From assembly GCA_037134755.1 (NCBI GenBank), contig JBAXLO010000164.1:1-10497 (forward strand): a stretch of DNA of 10,497 nt, read 5' to 3'. Below, one piece after another: positions 1 through 6,661 of this stretch (position 1 is its first letter; each line of letters opens with the position of its first letter). The notes under the pieces were generated by a model, which saw nothing but the letters and a program-made list of their open reading frames with translations, did no database searches and was not told the origin of the DNA. The DNA comes from JBAXLO01 sp037134755 (GTDB lineage Bacteria; Bacteroidota; Bacteroidia; Bacteroidales; JACABE01). The position numbers and the translations under genes were made by a program.

Positions 1-31
1 ACTTCTCTGTTTTGATTTCATTTTTTACTTT

Positions 32-562
32 TTACTTTTGCCTTTTTACTTCTTTAGTCTCTATTTTATATCCAATTGGGTTTCTTTGTTCTCCTAAGCT
101 TTTCCTTTCAGATAATTCTGTGAGAGCAATATAAATATCATTAAATTGCATATTTGATTCTAACATAAAACTTTCAAATTTAGCATTAAGTTCGGCAAAC
201 CCAAATGAGAACTGACGAAGCATCACAAAAGCCCTCATTATTGAAATATTAACATTGATTGCCACTTCAGAATTTAATATCCCACTTAACATAGCTAGAC
301 CTTGTTCTGTAAATGCATAAGGATGTTTTTGTGTCCCTCCTCTTTTTTCTATCTTTGAAGTCACAAATTGTGACTTCAAAATTATCTATTCACTTACTTC
401 AAGTCGAAACATAAAATCAGTGGGGAAACGCTGTATATTTCTTTTCACAGCTTGATTTAAAACTTTTGTCTGAACATCATAAAGTTCAGCTAAATCGAAA
501 TCCAGCATCACTTTTTGTCCTCTTATTTCGTATATCTTATTTTGTATTATCTCTAAATTCAT
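32..562 (-). pseudogene. ORF6N-domain protein, interrupted by an in-frame stop
   Basis: Seen: the minus strand from ATG at 562 reads MNLEIIQNKIYEIRGQKVML and continues through DFDLAELYDV and RFPTDFMFRLEVSE (58 residues). It then meets TAG at 388-386 and resumes in the same frame with IILKSQFVTSK, PYAFTEQGLAML and NVNISIMRAFVMLR, ending at TAA (34-32). Without the stop it would be about 176 residues, a normal length for the family. Known: the ORF6N domain is a putative DNA-binding module of phage and mobile-element proteins, common in Bacteroidota genomes, and the position before 'IILKSQ' is usually Trp. Inferred: a single TGG-to-TAG change killed the gene, since no frameshift or other lesion is visible and the rest is well preserved. 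A purine-rich AAAGGAAGAG lies just upstream of the ATG. The 115-residue distal part could only be made from a weak TTG start at 379. Alternatives are a sequencing error or readthrough. Confidence 0.85.
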
Positions 563-841
563 TTTATTTTTACTCTTCCTTTGTATTTATGCTTACTCAC
601 TTTATCTTTCCTTTTCTCATTTTCTTGTAAATCTTTTAAGTATTAAAATAATTCTTAATTTTTTAGTTCAAAACCCGACCTAACCTCCCCTTAAAGGCTA
701 CTCTTTATACACATCTTTTTCATTGATGAAATGAATTATACTTTTATGTTTTTTTGTCTTAGGATAGACCTCAAAGAATTTATGCTACAAAACAAGATAA
801 AAAAAACAATTCTAACAATATATAAATAACCACTAAAGTGA

Positions 842-912
842 GCAATCCACGAATCCCGACAACGAAAACTTAAATAATGTATAAAAGTTTATTTCGGGAT
901 GGCTTGGGTTGC
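842..912. repeat. Imperfect inverted repeat inside the MITE-like element
   Basis: The left arm 842-859 (GCAATCCACGAATCCCGA) pairs imperfectly with the right arm 894-912 (TCGGGATGGCTTGGGTTGC). The ends GCAA/TTGC and TCCCGA/TCGGGA are matched, with mismatches in the middle. The 34-bp loop contains a further AAAACTT/AAGTTT dyad. The GC-rich arms stand out from the AT-rich surroundings. The function is unknown. It may be the core of a REP-like element that has been copied around the genome. Confidence 0.5.
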
Positions 913-955
913 GTTCGTTTTTTTAATTGTAGTTTTGAAGTAAATTATTTGAAGT

Positions 956-990
956 CTTGACTTTTGTTACTTTTGGTCAAGCAAAAGTAA
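956..990. repeat. Compact hairpin with competing alternative stem
   Basis: TTACTTTTG (967-975) and CAAAAGTAA (982-990) form a perfect 9-bp stem around the 6-nt loop GTCAAG. That loop is itself the exact complement of CTTGAC at 956-961, so two stems compete for the same bases. It resembles short intergenic hairpins I recall from other Bacteroidota, but this is from memory only. No uridine run follows to make it an obvious terminator. Confidence 0.45.
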
Positions 991-1319
991 ATAAAGAATA
1001 AAAAAGAATAAGGTTATTTATACAAACAATATATAATCCTCATATATTTAGAATTATATAAAGATGTGTATAAAGAGTAGCCTTAAAGGAGAGGAATAAC
1101 ACAAATATCTATCTTTTTCCTTAGTTTACATCTTCGCATAGACGCATTTTCGTTCATCACTTAATATCTTCGTCACTTCAATCACAAAACCTGCTTTTCT
1201 CTCCTTTCGACTAAGGTCATAGAAATAATGAATGGAGCTTATTTTACAGACATTTAAAATATTTTTTCTTGGAATATTTTATTAAATAAAATTATCGTAA
1301 TTCGTAATTTGTAATTAAT

Positions 1320-2636
1320 TTAAAGACTCCAGTAAGGTATTGTTTTACTAAAAGCTCTATACATTCCTTTTACATCTACAAGAATACCATCTTGCTTTAA
1401 TCTATTTCTAAAGAAATCATAATTAAGATCTTTAAATGGAATATGCGATACAGCAACTATTATAGCATCATAAGAACCGGAGGTGTTATCCATTACGGCC
1501 TTATAATCACTTAACTGAATATCGTATTCATGTTTAAAATCTGCTACATTAGCATGTGGATCTACCATCTCAGCATTTACACCATAAGATTTTAACTCTC
1601 TGAAAATATCGGGAACTCTTGAATTACGTATATCTGCAACATCTTCTTTAAAAGTAGCACCTAATATAAGTACACGTGTTTGAAGTATATTCTTTCCGGA
1701 AGCTATCATTTTTTTTACTGTCTGCTTGGCTATATAAAAGCCCATAGAATCATTTACAGCTCTACCTGATTTTATTACATTAGTATGAAAACGCACTTTA
1801 CTTGCTTTGTAAACCAAATAATATGGATCAACGCCTATGCAATGACCACCTACTAAACCAGGATAGAACTTCAGAAAATTCCATTTCGTACCAGCAGCTT
1901 CTAAAACCTCATAAGTGTTTATTCCCAATCGATTAAATAATATAGATAGTTCATTCATAAAAGCTATATTGATATCACGTTGTGTGTTCTCAATAATCTT
2001 AGCAGCTTCAGCTACTTTAATGCAAGATGCTCTATGGATACCAGCTTTGATAATTAATTCATAAACTTTTGCAATTATATCAAGTGATTCATCATCACAG
2101 CCAGAAACAATCTTTTTTATTGTCGTTAAAGTATTTACTTTATCACCCGGGTTAATACGTTCAGGAGAGAATCCTACTTTAAAATCTTCAACAAATTTTA
2201 AACCTGATAATTCTTCTAAGATAGGGATACAATCTTCTTCTGTTGCACCCGGATATACAGTAGATTCATATACTACATAATCACCTTTTTTCAGAACCTT
2301 ACCTACTGTTCTCGTGGCAGATAATAATGGTTTAAGGTCAGGCATATTACTGTCATCAATAGGAGTTGGGACAGCAACAATATGAAAAGTAGCTTCTTTT
2401 AAATCCTCAGGTTTTGAAGTAAAGACTATGTCACAACCTTCGAAATCAGAAGAAACTAATTCTTCACTTGGATCTATATTGTTTTTCATTAGTTGTACAC
2501 GATCTTCTCTGATATCGAAGCCTATTACAGGCATTTTTCTTGCAAATTCTAATGCAATAGGTAGTCCAACATAACCCAGTCCTATTACAGAGAGTTTTGT
2601 TTCATTTTTAATTAAACTTTCATAAATATTTTTCAT
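1320..2636 (-). CDS. tviB: UDP-N-acetylhexosamine 6-dehydrogenase (TviB/WbpO type)
   Basis: Predicted cytoplasmic NAD-dependent enzyme that oxidises C6 of UDP-GlcNAc or UDP-GalNAc to the uronic acid, making an acidic precursor for surface polysaccharide. Residues are numbered from the TTG at 2645. Seen: Rossmann motif GLGYVG at 22-27, VVYESTVYPG at 124-133, SPERINPGDK at 160-169, IENTQRD at 218-224, and the active-site segment GGHCIGVDPYY at 266-276 with catalytic Cys269. The C-terminal UDP-binding domain includes ILGATFKE and DIRNSRVPD. The length (438-441 residues) is normal for the family. I prefer the ATG at 2636 (MKNIYESLIKN) over the in-frame TTG at 2645. Known: the pattern is close to TviB of the Vi antigen pathway; WbpO/WbpA-type enzymes share it, so the exact substrate is uncertain. 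It is the last gene of the polysaccharide operon, 55 bp behind the glycosyltransferase. Confidence 0.9.
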   Translation of the reverse strand: MKNIYESLIKNETKLSVIGLGYVGLPIALEFARKMPVIGFDIREDRVQLMKNNIDPSEELVSSDFEGCDIVFTSKPEDLKEATFHIVAVPTPIDDSNMPDLKPLLSATRTVGKVLKKGDYVVYESTVYPGATEEDCIPILEELSGLKFVEDFKVGFSPERINPGDKVNTLTTIKKIVSGCDDESLDIIAKVYELIIKAGIHRASCIKVAEAAKIIENTQRDINIAFMNELSILFNRLGINTYEVLEAAGTKWNFLKFYPGLVGGHCIGVDPYYLVYKASKVRFHTNVIKSGRAVNDSMGFYIAKQTVKKMIASGKNILQTRVLILGATFKEDVADIRNSRVPDIFRELKSYGVNAEMVDPHANVADFKHEYDIQLSDYKAVMDNTSGSYDAIIVAVSHIPFKDLNYDFFRNRLKQDGILVDVKGMYRAFSKTIPYWSL

Positions 2637-2691
2637 TGATAACAATATATGTTTAAAGATTATTAATTATGTGTTTGTTTTACTATAAGTA

Positions 2692-3363
2692 TTAACCTTC
2701 TAATAAAATAAGTTCTTTTTCAGTATTTAACTTGTCTTTTTGAAGGGTCATATTAGAATCATGTCTTCTGTAAAAGAAAAGAGGCTTGTCTATGTAAGCT
2801 ATATTCTCCTCATGGAATTGTTTCCAAACAATAGTTCCATCCTGACAAGAATATTTTTCATTGTAACCTCCAATTGATCTTAAGCTTTCTGTTGAAATAG
2901 CCATACAAGCACCATGTGGAATTTGATCTTTTATAGATTTATTCTCTTTAACTCCCTCAATCGAAATTATATTTCCTTCTTCATCAGCTAAATTATATGC
3001 AGAAAAGATATATGTATAGTCTTGTTGATAAATAAGATTTGCAAAGCTATGTAATGAATCATTACTTAAAAAGTCGTCAGCATCAAGTCTTATCAGATAC
3101 TTTCCTTTTGCACGATTAAGAGCAACATTTAAGGATTTCATCATACCCATATTCTCTTGTTCAATTAATTCAAAAGAATATTTCTCTTGCATACTGCGAA
3201 TGATTTTTAATGAATCATCTGTAGAGCCATCATCAATCAAATAGAATTCAAAATCTTTGAATGTTTGATTCATTACGCTTTCTATTGCTGCTCCTAAATA
3301 CTTACTATAGTTGTAATTTAGAATGTATAAAGAAAATAAAGGTTGGTATTCTGTAGAAAGCAT
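2692..3363 (-). CDS. Family 2 (GT-A) glycosyltransferase
   Basis: Predicted inverting glycosyltransferase that transfers a sugar from a nucleotide-sugar donor onto a growing polysaccharide or glycolipid at the cytoplasmic face of the inner membrane. Seen: N-terminal SLYILNYNYSKYL (11-23), the donor-binding DDGSTDDS (44-51), metal-binding DADD (94-97), a probable acceptor-site QDG (174-176, the place of the family ED motif), and FFYRRHDSN (196-204), which occurs near the end of the catalytic domain in many GT2 enzymes. No membrane segment is visible. At 223 residues it is on the short side for GT2 but carries the full catalytic core. The start is ATG at 3363. It lies between the coiled-coil gene (66 bp upstream) and the sugar dehydrogenase (55 bp downstream). 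Donor and linkage cannot be told from sequence. Confidence 0.88.
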   Translation of the reverse strand: MLSTEYQPLFSLYILNYNYSKYLGAAIESVMNQTFKDFEFYLIDDGSTDDSLKIIRSMQEKYSFELIEQENMGMMKSLNVALNRAKGKYLIRLDADDFLSNDSLHSFANLIYQQDYTYIFSAYNLADEEGNIISIEGVKENKSIKDQIPHGACMAISTESLRSIGGYNEKYSCQDGTIVWKQFHEENIAYIDKPLFFYRRHDSNMTLQKDKLNTEKELILLEG

Positions 3364-3429
3364 TTAATAATTGGATAGATAGTAATTCAGTAAAAGTAAT
3401 TTATTCAATAAAGTTCCTAGACAAACTCA

Positions 3430-4455
3430 TTAACTATTTTCAGTTTTTTGATTAATGCTTTTTTCTGATTGAGATGAATAACGACCTGTACTTTCTATGG
3501 CACGAATTACGATATCTTTTACATTTTTATCCGCACTTTCATTTTTCAAATTTAATTGCTTTATTTGTGACTCAAGGTTATTTATTCTTTGTTCCAAAGT
3601 TTGAATAACTTGTTCTTTTAACTTTAATTCGCTTTGGTAATCTTTCTGTTGTAACTCTTTTTCAAACTTAAATTGAGTTGAAAGTTTAGCAGTAATTTCA
3701 TTTTCTTTTTGCTCTACTGCTTTTTGAATTTCAGAAGGGAATTGTTCTACTTTTAGTTTTATTTCCTTAAATTCTGATTCTTTAGCTAAAATTAGTTGTT
3801 CCCTTTCATTAAATTCTTTTTCAAATGAAGTTTGTTTTTCATTTAGATTCTTTTCTATTAATGTTCTTTTTTCGTTAAATGAATCTTCATCTTTTTTCCT
3901 TTTTAAATTTAAATTATAATTGTAATCTTCCTCTTCTCTCTTTCTTTCCTTAAGAACTTTCTCTTTTTCTTCTTTTATTGAAAGTTCATAATTCGCTTTT
4001 TCTTTATCCCAAACTGATCTTTTCTCAGACATTTCTTTTTCAAAAGTATTTTTGATATCTTCTATCTCTTTCTCAAAAGATATTTTCTTATTTTTTTGAG
4101 CTTGAATTATCGCTGCTAATGAATCCAATTCCGGAGTAATCTGATAAATATTTTGCAGATTCTCTTGTTCTATTTTAACGGCTTCAGTTAAGTTATGTAG
4201 TTTTTTATTTTCTGAAGTTACAGAGTCTTCAATTACATCTAAAGATTTGCTAATAGAAAGCTTAAGTTCAGCAATGTTTTTTACAATTGCTTCCTGACTA
4301 TTATCTGATGCTATCTTCACGATTTCTTTTCGAGTTTCAACTTGCTTTTCTTCTTGAATGTTTTCAGACTTATTTTCTTTAATATTCTCAAGCATTTCAT
4401 TATAAGCTTCGAGAATTTCAGTCTTTGAACTTTTAATGTTAATTTCTTTTGCCAT
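3430..4455 (-). CDS. Coiled-coil protein of polysaccharide operon, function unknown
   Basis: Not assigned to a named family. Seen: 341 residues, with no signal peptide or membrane segment, extremely rich in Lys and Glu. A short ordered-looking N-terminus (MAKEINIKSSKTEILEAYNE, 1-20) precedes a long, nearly continuous coiled coil (about 120-305) with repeated FEKE/EK units. That coil contains a distinctive charged, tyrosine-bearing patch REEEDYNYNLNLKRKKDED (173-191) and is followed by a conserved-looking tail VKDIVIRAIESTGR (312-325). I recall similar long coiled-coil proteins beside exopolysaccharide genes in other Bacteroidota, with the same type of start and end, but cannot cite a function. 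Inferred: a cytoplasmic scaffold or filament-forming partner for polysaccharide synthesis or export. It is co-directional with galE (73 bp upstream) and the glycosyltransferase (66 bp downstream), so it is probably co-transcribed. Generic similarity to SMC or myosin rods would reflect composition only. Confidence 0.85.
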   Translation of the reverse strand: MAKEINIKSSKTEILEAYNEMLENIKENKSENIQEEKQVETRKEIVKIASDNSQEAIVKNIAELKLSISKSLDVIEDSVTSENKKLHNLTEAVKIEQENLQNIYQITPELDSLAAIIQAQKNKKISFEKEIEDIKNTFEKEMSEKRSVWDKEKANYELSIKEEKEKVLKERKREEEDYNYNLNLKRKKDEDSFNEKRTLIEKNLNEKQTSFEKEFNEREQLILAKESEFKEIKLKVEQFPSEIQKAVEQKENEITAKLSTQFKFEKELQQKDYQSELKLKEQVIQTLEQRINNLESQIKQLNLKNESADKNVKDIVIRAIESTGRYSSQSEKSINQKTENS

Positions 4456-4528
4456 AGCTTAAATTAATTTTAAGATTAGAAAATATTATTTAATTGTATT
4501 TAGAATTAATAAATTACTAATTAATCAC

Positions 4529-5551
4529 TTAATCTTTCTTTAAAACATTTTTATTCTCAAATCTCCAGGCACTCTTCATCATATCTTCCAGACTTCTGCT
4601 TGCTTTCCATCCTAAAGTATTAATTATTTTTGTAGGGTCAGCCCATATCTTTTCTATATCTCCTTTTCTTCTATCTTTGAATTGATAATTTAATTTTAAG
4701 TCGTTTACTCTTTCAAATGTATTAATAATATCTAATACTGAATAACCTGTTCCAGTTCCTAAATTAAAATATTCTATTTCTCCTTTACCTTTTTTATCTA
4801 ATAGATATTTAAGCGCATAAACATGTGCTTGTGATAAATCTGAAACATGAATATAATCACGGATTGCAGTGCCATCTGGTGTATTATAATCGTTGCCAAA
4901 TACATTTAAATATTCTCTTATTCCAAGAGCTGTTTGTGTAACATAGGGAATAAGATTATTTGGAATACCCTGTGGACGCTCTCCTATAATACCACTTTCG
5001 TGTGCTCCTACTGGATTAAAATATCTAAGTGCAATACAATTTAATGAAGTTGTTTTGCAATGATCATCTAGGATTTCTTCAGCTATCTGTTTTGTGTTCC
5101 CGTAAGGAGATTCTGCTTTCTTAATTGGTGTATCTTCAGTTACTGGCAATAAATCTGGTTCACCATATATAGTACAAGAGGAAGAAAACACAATACTGTT
5201 AATATTTTGCTCATTTATTCCTTCCAAAACATTCATTAAGGAATCTAGATTATTGCGATAATATAATAATGGCTTATCAACGCTCTCGCCTACAGCTTTC
5301 AGTGCAGCAAAATGAATTACAGCTTTTATGTCTTTATTTCGAGAAAAGAAATCAAGTGTGGAGATTCTATCAGTAAGATCAATCTTTTCAAATATAGGTT
5401 TTATTCCTGTTATTTGTTCGATTCCTTCTAATACATCTAAATCAGAATTTATAAGACTATCAGCTATGATTACTTCATAACCGGATTGAATTAACTCAAC
5501 AACGGTATGAGAACCAATATAGCCGGTACCACCTGTAACCAGAATCTTCAT
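4529..5551 (-). CDS. galE: UDP-glucose 4-epimerase
   Basis: Interconverts UDP-glucose and UDP-galactose (some homologues also take the N-acetyl forms) with tightly bound NAD, in the cytoplasm. Seen: extended SDR family protein of 340 residues, the standard GalE length. It has the NAD-binding GGTGYIG at 7-13, the HFAALKAVGES segment at 80-90, Ser125 in the SSSCTIYGEP stretch, the catalytic pair Tyr150/Lys154 in YGNTK, ALRYFNPVGAH near 174-184 and a substrate-binding region RDYIHVSDL. All catalytic residues are present and the gene looks intact. The start is ATG at 5551. It is the first biosynthetic gene after the antiterminator, 148 bp away. With the dehydrogenase at the end of the operon it could provide galacto-configured neutral or, if it accepts N-acetyl sugars, acidic precursors; whether it does cannot be read from the sequence. 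Confidence 0.96.
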   Translation of the reverse strand: MKILVTGGTGYIGSHTVVELIQSGYEVIIADSLINSDLDVLEGIEQITGIKPIFEKIDLTDRISTLDFFSRNKDIKAVIHFAALKAVGESVDKPLLYYRNNLDSLMNVLEGINEQNINSIVFSSSCTIYGEPDLLPVTEDTPIKKAESPYGNTKQIAEEILDDHCKTTSLNCIALRYFNPVGAHESGIIGERPQGIPNNLIPYVTQTALGIREYLNVFGNDYNTPDGTAIRDYIHVSDLSQAHVYALKYLLDKKGKGEIEYFNLGTGTGYSVLDIINTFERVNDLKLNYQFKDRRKGDIEKIWADPTKIINTLGWKASRSLEDMMKSAWRFENKNVLKKD

Positions 5552-5680
5552 ACTTATATTTGAATTATTATATTATGTTGATAACTAAGTTAAATATCAA
5601 TGAATATTGGATAGAGTTTACACAGCTTCGCCACGTCAGTTACATGATAGAAACATATAATGACTGTGGAAATACTTCTG

Positions 5681-5688
5681 CAAAAATA
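5681..5688 (-). promoter_or_regulatory. Possible -7 element in the upxY-galE gap
   Basis: TATTTTTG on the minus strand fits TAnnTTTG and lies about 130 nt before the galE start. No TTTG is found at the expected -33 distance, so this is weak. The 148-bp gap is larger than the other gaps in the operon and would give a long galE leader if the promoter is real. Confidence 0.22.
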
Positions 5689-5699
5689 ACAATAATATG

Positions 5700-6221
5700 T
5701 TAATAAATGTTTAAATCTTCTTTATTTTTTAATATCTTCAATTCACTTAAAGGGATATTTACTGAAATTGAATAACCAACCTGATCAATTCGAACGATAA
5801 CTTTTTTATTACCTTTTATAGATATTAACTCTCCTTCTAACCCAATTAACACTCCAGATATTACTCTAACCCTATTACCTTGCTTAAAGTTCTCTGTTGA
5901 GATTTCAATTTCCTTTTCAGATTCTAATAATTGTTTTAACGAGTTTATTTGCCATTCAGGTATAGTTGCAGCTTTCCCTAAAAAGAAGATAAACCTAACA
6001 GCTCCAACTGTATTTAATACATTAAGATAATCCTTATATTCGATCTTAACAAATACATAAGAATTAATTAATGGAATTTCAACCCACTTTTTGCGATCTT
6101 TCCATTGCCTTAATCTTTTTTGAAGTGGTAGATAGGCTTCTATTCCTTGTTCGAGTAATCTATCTAATACTTTCTTTTCGGCACGGGGTTTTGTATATAA
6201 TGCATACCAATTAGAAGCCAT
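5700..6221 (-). CDS. UpxY-type NusG-like transcription antiterminator
   Basis: Predicted specialised NusG paralogue that binds RNA polymerase and promotes transcription through its own polysaccharide operon. Seen: 173 residues starting at ATG 6221. An N-terminal NGN domain opens with NWYALYTKPRAEKKV (4-18) and includes YLPLQKRLRQWKDRKKWVE (30-48) and NSYVFVKI (53-60). A KOW domain spans about 114-146 (GNRVRVISGVLIGLEGEL). Core NusG lacks this KxRxWKDRKK-type basic stretch, which is typical of the UpxY/LoaP/RfaH-like paralogues in Bacteroidota. Known: UpxY proteins are encoded first in Bacteroides capsule loci and act in cis on the untranslated leader. Position fits: it heads galE, coiled-coil, glycosyltransferase and dehydrogenase. 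No UpxZ-like inhibitor gene follows, unlike the classic capsule loci. It is less likely to be the housekeeping nusG, which normally sits beside secE and rplK. Confidence 0.88.
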   Translation of the reverse strand: MASNWYALYTKPRAEKKVLDRLLEQGIEAYLPLQKRLRQWKDRKKWVEIPLINSYVFVKIEYKDYLNVLNTVGAVRFIFFLGKAATIPEWQINSLKQLLESEKEIEISTENFKQGNRVRVISGVLIGLEGELISIKGNKKVIVRIDQVGYSISVNIPLSELKILKNKEDLNIY

Positions 6222-6333
6222 AAGTCTTATTATTCATAAATAAATCTTACTAATATTTATTTTTTTATCGATAGAAAGTATATTATTTTATTAATGTTGT
6301 TATCTAAAAACATCTTTCTATAAATTAATTTTA

Positions 6334-6341
6334 CAAAAGTA
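6334..6341 (-). promoter_or_regulatory. Candidate promoter -7 element for the upxY operon
   Basis: TACTTTTG on the minus strand matches the Bacteroidota -7 consensus TAnnTTTG. Upstream, CTGTTTAG is only a poor -33 match. Transcription would start near 6327, leaving an untranslated leader of about 105 nt before the antiterminator start, which is where UpxY-type regulators are known to act. The downstream position relative to the tRNA terminator supports an independent transcript. Confidence 0.38.
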
Positions 6342-6362
6342 ATATTTTTTATCTAAACAGAA

Positions 6363-6397
6363 TAAATAAAAAAAGGTTACATTTTCATGTAACCTTT
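6363..6397 (-). terminator. Intrinsic terminator downstream of tRNA-Val
   Basis: A perfect 11-bp stem, AAAGGTTACAT (6372-6382) with ATGTAACCTTT (6387-6397), has a 4-nt loop. On the minus strand it is followed by a run of T (CCTTTTTTTATTTATT). It lies right after the 3' end of the tRNA gene and in front of the polysaccharide operon promoter, so it should insulate the two. Confidence 0.85.
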
Positions 6398-6408
6398 ATA
6401 AATATATG

Positions 6409-6483
6409 TGGGAATTACTGGGGTCGAACCAGTGACCCCCTGCTTGTAAGGCAGGTGCTCTAAACCAACTGAGCTAAACTCCC
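6409..6483 (-). tRNA. tRNA-Val (anticodon UAC)
   Basis: A 75-nt cloverleaf on the minus strand. The acceptor stem is GGGAGTT/AATTCCC with one G-U pair and discriminator A. The D arm GCTC/GAGC has loop AGTTGGTTTA. The anticodon stem CCTGC/GCAGG encloses loop CTTACAA (anticodon TAC). The T arm ACTGG/CCAGT has loop TTCGACC. CCA is not encoded, since the next bases read CAT, so it must be added by the nucleotidyltransferase. It reads GUA and other Val codons. It has its own promoter and terminator. Confidence 0.96.
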
Positions 6484-6502
6484 ATGATTTCAAATCAGAG
6501 TG

Positions 6503-6533
6503 CAAAATTAATTATATTTTTCATATTTGCAAA
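6503..6533 (-). promoter_or_regulatory. Promoter of tRNA-Val
   Basis: On the minus strand TTTG (6533-6530) and TAATTTTG (6510-6503) are separated by 19 nt, a near-ideal match to the Bacteroidota sigma-ABfr consensus (TTTG, about 19-nt spacer, TAnnTTTG). Initiation would fall about 10-15 nt before the mature tRNA 5' end. Confidence 0.65.
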
Positions 6534-6625
6534 ATAAAAAGCAAAAAAATCATCTTTATTTTAACATTATTAATTAAACTTTGTATTTTAGTATATTATT
6601 TTAACCTTTATCTAATAGTATTTGT

Positions 6626-6633
6626 TAATTTTG
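6626..6633 (+). promoter_or_regulatory. Candidate -7 element for tamL
   Basis: TAATTTTG on the plus strand matches TAnnTTTG exactly and sits 28 bp before the tamL ATG, giving a short leader of about 20 nt. The -33 region (around CCTTTAT) is a poor match, so this is a moderate call. Confidence 0.45.
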
Positions 6634-6661
6634 TACTGGCAAAAGCAATACATTTTAATAC

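Larger units (their letters stand above)
684..1094. repeat. MITE-like element bounded by 35-bp inverted repeats
   Basis: The left arm (684-718, containing AAAGGCTACTCTTTATACAC) and the right arm (1060-1094, containing GTGTATAAAGAGTAGCCTT) are reverse complements at 33 of 35 positions, with 25 consecutive matches at the inner ends. They enclose 341 bp of non-coding sequence with two further dyads. The arrangement (terminal inverted repeats, no ORF, about 410 bp total) fits a non-autonomous mobile element or a large REP-type unit. I see no clear target-site duplication outside the arms, so transposition is inferred. The arms could instead be two independently placed intergenic repeats in opposite orientation. 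Confidence 0.55.
563..1319. other. Gene-free spacer with nested inverted repeats
   Basis: No credible coding region is seen on either strand in this 757-bp stretch. It holds a long inverted repeat (684-718 with 1060-1094), a second dyad at 842-912 and a compact hairpin region at 956-990, each listed separately. The part from 1100 to 1319 is low-complexity AT-rich sequence ending in short TAATT/CGTAATT-type repeats beside the 3' end of the dehydrogenase gene. Minus-strand reading of 1100-1215 gives only short stop-broken frames and matches no gene I recognise. Confidence 0.7.

Noticed and set aside
1100..1215. Possible gene fragment (minus strand, starting near CTATGACCTTAGTCG)
   Set aside because: Every frame is broken by stops within about 15 codons, apart from short runs, and no family motif is recognisable.
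1255..1300. Terminator after the sugar dehydrogenase gene (AATATTTTATTAAATAAAATT region)
   Set aside because: The dyad is all A/T with almost no loop and no distinct T run on the minus strand; too weak to call.
2637..2645. TTG start for the sugar dehydrogenase three codons upstream
   Set aside because: ATG at 2636 is a better start, gives the usual family N-terminus, and no ribosome-binding site favours the TTG.
5621..5668. Stem CACA/TGTG plus GTCA/TGAC in the upxY-galE gap
   Set aside because: Two 4-bp helices separated by a 10-nt bulge and a 22-nt loop are within chance expectation, and no T run follows.
5700..6221. Housekeeping nusG
   Set aside because: The basic WKDRKKW stretch and the position at the head of a polysaccharide operon, without secE or ribosomal protein genes, point to the specialised UpxY class.
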